From NCBI GenBank assembly GCA_023131215.1, contig JAGLZV010000062.1, positions 1 through 17,692 on the forward strand: a DNA stretch of 17,692 bases, in the 5' to 3' direction. Below, piece by piece: positions 13,950 to 17,692 of the stretch; within the stretch, counting starts at the first letter, position 1, and every line of letters starts with the position of its first letter. The notes under the pieces were generated by a model. That model ran no database searches and had not been told where the DNA came from. It saw only the letters and a list, made by a program, of their open reading frames with translations. Both the position numbers and the translations under genes were made by a program. This DNA is from Candidatus Methanophagales archaeon. Lineage in GTDB: Archaea > Halobacteriota > Syntropharchaeia > Alkanophagales > Methanospirareceae.

Positions 13950-13959
13950 AAATTGGGTC
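13950..13959. repeat. Target-site duplication, right copy
   Basis: This is the exact second copy of AAATTGGGTC. Coding sequence of the four-helix-bundle gene continues from here in frame with CTT ATT CAC. Confidence 0.85.
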
Positions 13960-14047
13960 TTATTCACAAAGAGAACTTTAGTAATTTATCTTCAAAGATA
14001 GAAGAACTTTCAAAAATGCTATCCTCCTTCTACTCCAAAATAAATTC

Positions 14048-14100
14048 TAAACCGCTAACTCGCTAAACCGCCAACAAACCAAACCGCTAAAAAACTAACC
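14048..14100. repeat. Right array of short degenerate repeats, inverted relative to the left array
   Basis: The words ACCGCTAA, CTCGCTAA, ACCGCCAA, AAACCGCTAA and AAACTAACC are drifted complements of the GGTTTAG/GGTTAGC words at 13480. The array supplies the end of the four-helix-bundle frame (PLTR-stop) and the last codons and stop of the convergent gene at 14087. Confidence 0.65.
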
Positions 14101-14905
14101 TCCGCTGCCTCGGGTCGGTTAACGAAATCACTGACTTTATGCACCATTCTACCTTGGTTTTTTCCCATATAAACTCGCCCCCTTCTCTTTCTACCGCTTC
14201 TAAAACGAAATAAACCCTATCACCCTTTATTTCTATGTTTTCCTCTTGTTCTTCCACTTCCATATCATGACCCACGCAAACGCTCTGGTCACAAAAGAAC
14301 TGACATTTGCTATCGTAGAAGTAAAAACACCTGAATCTCGGCTTTGTCATACCTAACGTCTTCCCTTTCCAGGCATCAGTATGCATGAATTCCCCACTCT
14401 CCGATATTTTTTCCGCAATTCTTATCCGCTCTTCTTCATCCTCTATCATTCGTAAGTGCTCTATCCCATCTCCACGTATCCTTATGCTATCCGGTCTTTT
14501 GTCCTCTTCAGGGAAAAAGTCCTCCACTTCCGCTTCTATCACATCCCATTTATTTAGCTGATACGGGAAAGGATAAATCCTTTTCAGTTCCCAGTACTCA
14601 TTTGCTGCAATCGCATGGTCTTTTTTAGAAGACAAAATCGTAAACCTCACCTTGTCAGGTAAGAGTTCCTTGAACTTACCTTCCTCAAACCATTTTCTTA
14701 ACGCCCAAACCGTCTTCTTTTCACGATCTTGTGCAGACTTGAACCTCACCAAGCCGATATCTCCCTGCAACTTCTGCACGTACACATGATATGGCGCTTT
14801 CTGTTTTAGTTTGGTTGAACTCGCTTTTATCTCGTTCCATGTGAGTGGCTTCGCTTTTTCTTCCAGTATCCTCTCCACCTCTTTCCTGAATTTCTCGTAC
14901 ACCAT
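14087..14905 (-). CDS. Unrecognised 272-residue protein with a cysteine cluster
   Basis: I do not recognise this protein. Residues 1-75 (FRKEVERILEEKAKPLTWNE, then ALRKWFEEGKF) look like a winged-helix-type DNA-binding fold. A middle part rich in acidic residues follows. A cysteine group, CFYFYDSKCQFFCDQSVC (about residues 196-213), has four cysteines that could bind a metal; a nearby VGHD adds a histidine. The C-terminal part (IKGDRVYFVLEAVEREGGEF) looks beta-rich. No signal peptide or membrane helix is seen. The ATG at 14905-14903 has no Shine-Dalgarno sequence, and TTATTAAAG about 29 bases upstream suggests a leaderless transcript. It is divergent from gatD and convergent with the four-helix-bundle gene. 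Its last three codons lie in a repeat array, so the native C-terminus may have been altered. Confidence 0.75.
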   Translation of the reverse strand: MVYEKFRKEVERILEEKAKPLTWNEIKASSTKLKQKAPYHVYVQKLQGDIGLVRFKSAQDREKKTVWALRKWFEEGKFKELLPDKVRFTILSSKKDHAIAANEYWELKRIYPFPYQLNKWDVIEAEVEDFFPEEDKRPDSIRIRGDGIEHLRMIEDEEERIRIAEKISESGEFMHTDAWKGKTLGMTKPRFRCFYFYDSKCQFFCDQSVCVGHDMEVEEQEENIEIKGDRVYFVLEAVEREGGEFIWEKTKVEWCIKSVISLTDPRQRRLVF

Positions 14906-14930
14906 AGGCTATCCATAGAACAAACCTTTT

Positions 14931-14988
14931 CTTTAATAACCTTTTCTTTTTCTGAAAAGAAAAAGGCATTTGTCAAGCTTTTTATCTT
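14931..14988. promoter_or_regulatory. Divergent promoter region with inverted and direct repeats
   Basis: Between the 14905 minus-strand gene and gatD lie a minus-strand TATA-like TTATTAAAG (about 14931-14939) and a plus-strand TATA-like CTTTTTATC (about 14979-14987), each 25-30 bases from its start codon. Between them is a near-perfect inverted repeat (CCTTTTCTTTT-TCTG-AAAAGAAAAAGG, 14940-14966). The word AACCTTTTCTTT is also repeated directly at 14923 and 14938. These repeats could bind a shared regulator. Confidence 0.45.
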
Positions 14989-15009
14989 TTCATCAGAAAT
15001 AAGTTTTTG

Positions 15010-16323
15010 ATGCAAAAACTCGGCTTTGTTGAAGGTGACCGCATAAGGATAAGGAAAAAAACTGACAGTGGCGTTGTCGTTTATGAAGGCATAGTAATGC
15101 CAACAGCTTCAAGAAAAAAGGATATAGTAATAAAACTCGATAATGGCTACAATGTCGGTATACGACCGGAAAATGTGGAGATAGAGGTTATAAGCAAAGC
15201 TGAAGTATTAAGAGAAGGGATAAAGGGAGAAAAGCAGATAAGAAAAGGAAAAGAAAATTTACCCATTTTGTCTATCCTGTCCACCGGTGGCACAATCGCC
15301 TCTAAAGTGGATTACAGAACTGGTGCGGTTTCTCCTCAATTCTCCACTGAAGATATACTTGAAGCAATCCCGGAATTAGGGCAAATAGGGGACATCAAAG
15401 GAAAAGTGATTTACAGCATACTGAGCGAGAATATGCGTGCCGAATACTGGCGGAAGCTCGCCGCGGAGGTCTATAACGAGATAAAAAACGGTGCGGAAGG
15501 TATAATTGTCACGCACGGCACCGATACAATGGGCTACACCGCTGCCGCACTCTCCTTCATGGTGCAAACTCCCGTGCCTATCGTTCTCGTGGGTTCACAG
15601 CGCAGTGCAGATCGCCCTTCCAGCGATGCTGCAATGAATGCGATATGCGCGGCGAAAGTTGCATGCAGCGACCTTGCAGAGGTTGTAGTAGTAATGCACG
15701 GCAGCACCTCCGACAATTTCTGTTTCATTCACAGAGGCACGAAAGTGAGGAAGATGCATACTTCTGCGAGAGACGCTTTTCAATCGGTAAATGACGTTCC
15801 AATAGGAAAGGTGTATTATGATACGAGCAATATAGAAAAAATAAGACTTGAGTTCTTATCTGCTTATAAGAAGAGAGGTGAGAAAGAATTAGAACTGAAA
15901 GACAAGTTTGAGGAGAAATGCTGCCTCGTAAAGTTCTATCCTGGTGCTGACCCTGCAATACTCGATTTCTTTGTGGAGCAGGGGTACAAGGGCATTGTAT
16001 TAGAAGGAACAGGCTTGGGGCATGTATCGGCGGAGTGGATTCCAGGCGTGGCGAGAGCGATCGAACGGGGTATATCAGTAGTGATGACTTCTCAATGTTT
16101 GTACGGGACAATCTGTGATAGAGTTTATGATACCGGTCGTGATTTACTTCATGCAGGAATAATAGAAGGAGATGATATGCTGCCGGAAACTGCGTTGGTG
16201 AAGTTGATGTGGGTCCTGGGTCAAACCACAGATATGGAAGAAGTGCGACACTTGATGCACGAGAACATTGCTGGGGAGATAAAGGGAAGAAGTGTGAAAG
16301 AAAAAGTTCACCTCGAGATCTAA
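15010..16323 (+). CDS. gatD: Glu-tRNA(Gln) amidotransferase subunit D
   Basis: GatD is the glutaminase (asparaginase-like) subunit of the archaeal GatDE complex. The complex turns Glu-tRNA(Gln) into Gln-tRNA(Gln) using ammonia released from glutamine or asparagine. Taking ATG at 15010 gives 437 residues. An N-terminal SH3-like domain (1-60; GDRIRIRKKTDSG, VGIRPENVEIEV) precedes the amidohydrolase part. The catalytic set is complete: Thr95 in TGGTIAS (92-98), Thr171 and Asp172 in HGTDT (169-173), and Lys248 in RGTKVRKMHTSARDAFQS. GSQRSADRPSSDA and SQCLYGTICDRVYDTGRDL are typical of the family. A TTG one codon upstream is possible, but ATG fits the leaderless spacing from the TATA at 14979. The partner gatE is not in the window, so it must lie elsewhere. 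Confidence 0.96.
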   Translation: MQKLGFVEGDRIRIRKKTDSGVVVYEGIVMPTASRKKDIVIKLDNGYNVGIRPENVEIEVISKAEVLREGIKGEKQIRKGKENLPILSILSTGGTIASKVDYRTGAVSPQFSTEDILEAIPELGQIGDIKGKVIYSILSENMRAEYWRKLAAEVYNEIKNGAEGIIVTHGTDTMGYTAAALSFMVQTPVPIVLVGSQRSADRPSSDAAMNAICAAKVACSDLAEVVVVMHGSTSDNFCFIHRGTKVRKMHTSARDAFQSVNDVPIGKVYYDTSNIEKIRLEFLSAYKKRGEKELELKDKFEEKCCLVKFYPGADPAILDFFVEQGYKGIVLEGTGLGHVSAEWIPGVARAIERGISVVMTSQCLYGTICDRVYDTGRDLLHAGIIEGDDMLPETALVKLMWVLGQTTDMEEVRHLMHENIAGEIKGRSVKEKVHLEI

Positions 16324-16552
16324 GAAGAGTTTTGTGCCTTCCCGCATCTAACGGAATCTTGTTGCCGCCGATTTCTTTACTCCACCGTAGAAGATTAGGG
16401 ATGGCATGTCTATCTCTTTTGCTATGGACTATCTTAAGGTTGCAAACTATAAACTTATGAGATAAGCAAAATACTACCCGCCTGTAACTGATAGAGGGCG
16501 AATAAATGCAGTTTATCCGGCCATTTGCAGTATGTGATGTGTATATATGATG

Positions 16553-16747
16553 AGTCTGCGGATGTGAGCCTGTTTTTAAAGATGAGAGAATATCATCACT
16601 GGACGCTCTGATGTTATTATCCAATATGCTGTTAATATATGAATAACATGATTCCCCCAAAACGCCGTCTATTTCCAGAGTAAGCACGATTATCATGTAA
16701 TCTCCCGTGTATGCGTCGCTATCAACCTTTATTTTTGTATATAAAGC
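16553..16747 (-). pseudogene. Decayed surface-protein domain fragment
   Basis: The minus strand, read from about 16747 downward, encodes YTKIKVDSDAYTGDYMIIVL, then EIDGVLGESCYSYIN, and later ASSDDILSSLKTGS. These parts line up in order with the end of the neighbouring surface protein: the GGAETGEYVTIVLVVGRDGYY segment and the AGSDDLLAMLTFRV segment. The stretch between them (DLVGRDQEQIIAIIEEV in the intact copy) is missing. It is preceded by stop codons and lacks a proper start and end. It looks like a remnant of a paralogous domain or of a duplicated gene end, 3' of the intact copy. Confidence 0.55.
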
Positions 16748-16863
16748 ATAACTTCTACATATTTAAGACGCAGATTTACACGGATTTACACGGATTTGAT
16801 TTCTTCTGCGTTAATCAGTGTTAATCTGTGTCAATAATCAATTTTAGTTGGATATTATGCTTT
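16743..16863. repeat. Nested inverted-repeat element with 10-bp internal period
   Basis: The outer ends AAAGCATAA (16743-16751) and TTATGCTTT (16855-16863) are exact complements. Inside, the left arm (from 16767) reads GACGCAGATTTACACGGATT and repeats its GATTTACACG unit. The complement of the right arm (ending 16832) reads GACACAGATTAACACTGATT. The arms therefore pair imperfectly over about 27 bases, and each has a 10-base internal period. No coding frame lies within. Similar CAGATTTACACGG words flank accessory genes in many prokaryotic genomes; this looks like an empty or eroded copy. Confidence 0.6.
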
Positions 16864-16887
16864 CTTGTCTCTAAAAGTTGGTTATGC

Positions 16888-17692
16888 CTAAGTAACTCTA
16901 AATGTCAGCATTGCAAGTAGGTCATCACTACCTGCACGATACGTTACTTCCTCTATTATCGCTATGATTTGTTCTTGGTCCCTTCCCACCAAATCTTCCG
17001 GCACTTCCCATCCCCAAAAAGCCTCAAGCGCATCTTCGAACTCCCCAGCACCGCAATTAGTGTCAGCGTAGTAACCATCGCGCCCCACTACTAACACGAT
17101 TGTAACGTACTCACCCGTTTCTGCCCCCCCAGGTATAACTATTCCCTTTTCAAACTCATTTTCGCTTACCGATGACGTTGTTAGCTCGAATCCATATTCA
17201 ATACCCATATTATTTTCCGTAAGCCCTTCAGGTCCTATTATCGCAATATCCACCACATCCACACCCGTTACCGTCCCCTTTACCACATAAGAGCTCCCTC
17301 TTGCAATTTCTTCTTTCGGCTGTTCCGCAGTTACGCCAGGGAATACCAATAGTATAGTCGCCGTCCCCTCGGCTTCTAAGCCATACTCTTCTATTTCGTC
17401 ACGTACATTTGTGCCCGACATAGCAGCAGTAAGCACATCACAATTGACAAAAACTTTTATTAAGCAAGATCCGGGCGGTTTCCCGGTTGTATCCCATGCC
17501 ACCTCCGCCTCTCCATCAATTAAATGCTCATCGTTGAATTCCAGTATATCATCAATTACGATATCAATATCATCACCCGCACTTGCCGTTACCGTGATAG
17601 GCACATCATCAGCTATGACCGCAGTCCGTGGCACATCATTTGTTACCGCTACCAAAATAGGCGTTGTGGGTGTTGGCGTTGGTGTTGGTGTT
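16888..17692 (-). CDS. Secreted/S-layer-like surface protein, C-terminal part (runs off the window)
   Basis: The open frame continues to the right edge without a start, so only the C-terminal ~268 residues are seen. The first visible part is a Thr-Pro linker (TPTPTPTPTTP) encoded by ACACCA/ACGCCA repeats, typical of archaeal extracellular proteins. The rest is an acidic, Val/Ile/Thr-rich beta-sandwich type sequence with GDDIDIVIDDILEFNDEHL, VVKGTVTGVDVVDIAIIGPEG, GAETGEYVTIVLVVGRDGYY and a final DQEQIIAIIEEVTYRAGSDD helix leading into LTFRVT-stop. This pattern resembles S-layer-type surface proteins of Methanomicrobia/ANME-1 relatives. No C-terminal anchor (such as a PGF-CTERM helix) follows, so attachment to the cell is unclear. 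A TTG at 17653-17655 is an in-frame candidate start, but the linker upstream makes it unlikely. Only two cysteines are visible near residue 60 and in DTNCGAG. Confidence 0.7.
   Translation of the reverse strand, partial: TPTPTPTPTTPILVAVTNDVPRTAVIADDVPITVTASAGDDIDIVIDDILEFNDEHLIDGEAEVAWDTTGKPPGSCLIKVFVNCDVLTAAMSGTNVRDEIEEYGLEAEGTATILLVFPGVTAEQPKEEIARGSSYVVKGTVTGVDVVDIAIIGPEGLTENNMGIEYGFELTTSSVSENEFEKGIVIPGGAETGEYVTIVLVVGRDGYYADTNCGAGEFEDALEAFWGWEVPEDLVGRDQEQIIAIIEEVTYRAGSDDLLAMLTFRVT

Larger units (their letters stand above)
13584..14066 (+). pseudogene. Four-helix-bundle protein (S23/IVP-like), split by a MITE-like insertion
   Basis: The first 87 residues are the typical front of the four-helix-bundle family related to proteins encoded in 23S rRNA intervening sequences and to Avd: FKELKVWQKGIELV, FPEEEKYGLSAQMRRAAVSI, PSNIAEGHLRKTAKDF, and CAELERQIIIAHKLG. 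The frame then meets PWVFA and a stop at 13860-13862, giving only 92 residues. After the 104-bp insertion (13846-13949) plus one copy of the duplicated AAATTGGGTC, the frame resumes: LIHKENFSNLSSKIEELSKM and a Lys/Ser tail to TAA at 14064-14066. Removing 114 bp in silico gives a continuous 122-residue protein, the usual family length. A TATA-like AACTTATAAA near 13551 suggests a leaderless start. The truncated 92-residue product lacks the last helix and is probably non-functional. The native role of the family is unclear. Confidence 0.88.
16324..16887. other. Gene-poor stretch between gatD and the surface protein gene
   Basis: This 564-bp region holds no gene I can support. From 16324 to about 16550 I see nothing recognisable. 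From about 16553 to 16747 the minus strand carries a decayed copy of a surface-protein domain, and 16743-16863 is a nested palindromic repeat element; both are listed separately. Longer open frames crossing this region read antisense to gatD and look like shadows. Confidence 0.7.

Noticed and set aside
15007..15009. TTG one codon upstream as the gatD start
   Set aside because: The adjacent ATG at 15010 is a standard start and fits the TATA spacing for a leaderless transcript.
15725..16696. Long minus-strand open frame opposite gatD (323 codons)
   Set aside because: Most of it is the antisense shadow of gatD, with poor protein-like composition. Only its first part, near 16553-16747, resembles a surface-protein domain, and that part is reported as a decayed fragment.

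Overview
The window looks like the chromosome of a methanogenesis-related archaeon. It has archaeal information-processing genes (aIF5A, archaeal glycyl-tRNA synthetase, GatD, an Lhr-type helicase), TATA-box promoters, several apparently leaderless starts, and an MfnD-like ligase for methanofuran. The surface protein at the right edge resembles S-layer-type proteins of Methanomicrobia and ANME-1 relatives. My best guess is a Methanophagales (ANME-1)-like genome, but that is inference from gene content and style. No tRNA, rRNA or CRISPR array was seen.

Layout. (1) 45-2137, minus strand: an unrecognised protein of four tandem ~80-residue modules, followed 8 bp later by mfnD, which ends in a hairpin. 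(2) 2255-6076, plus strand: a translation-themed cluster with a 27-residue basic ribosomal microprotein (AURKAIP1/COX24 type, apparently AUU-initiated), aIF5A, an EF-like small beta-barrel protein, a four-CBS protein, an unknown helical protein and glycyl-tRNA synthetase. (3) 6278-8853, plus: a stand-alone TrpB2 and a COG3199 ATP-NAD kinase-like protein. (4) 8959-10496, plus: an accessory patch with two very small ORFs, a two-TM protein split by an in-frame TGA, and an MNT/HEPN toxin-antitoxin-like pair. (5) 10585-13479, plus: a large Lhr-type helicase with a C-terminal zinc ribbon. (6) 13470-14100: a four-helix-bundle (S23/IVP-like) gene lying between inverted arrays of short repeats and broken by a 104-bp MITE-like insertion with a perfect 10-bp target duplication. 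(7) 14087-14905, minus: an unrecognised cysteine-containing protein, divergent from gatD (15010-16323, plus). (8) 16324-17692: a gene-poor stretch with a decayed surface-protein domain and a nested palindromic repeat element, then the C-terminal part of a secreted surface protein running off the right edge on the minus strand.

How the genes relate. The 2255-6076 block and gatD serve protein synthesis: ribosome, aIF5A, tRNA-Gly charging and tRNA-Gln formation by the indirect route. mfnD supplies a C1-carrier cofactor. The regions 8850-10500, 13480-14090 and 16324-16890 are the plastic parts, with degraded genes, short-period repeats and small elements. The most informative single observations are the MITE that splits the four-helix-bundle gene and whose removal in silico restores a 122-residue protein, the AUU-start microprotein, and the in-frame TGA at 9171.
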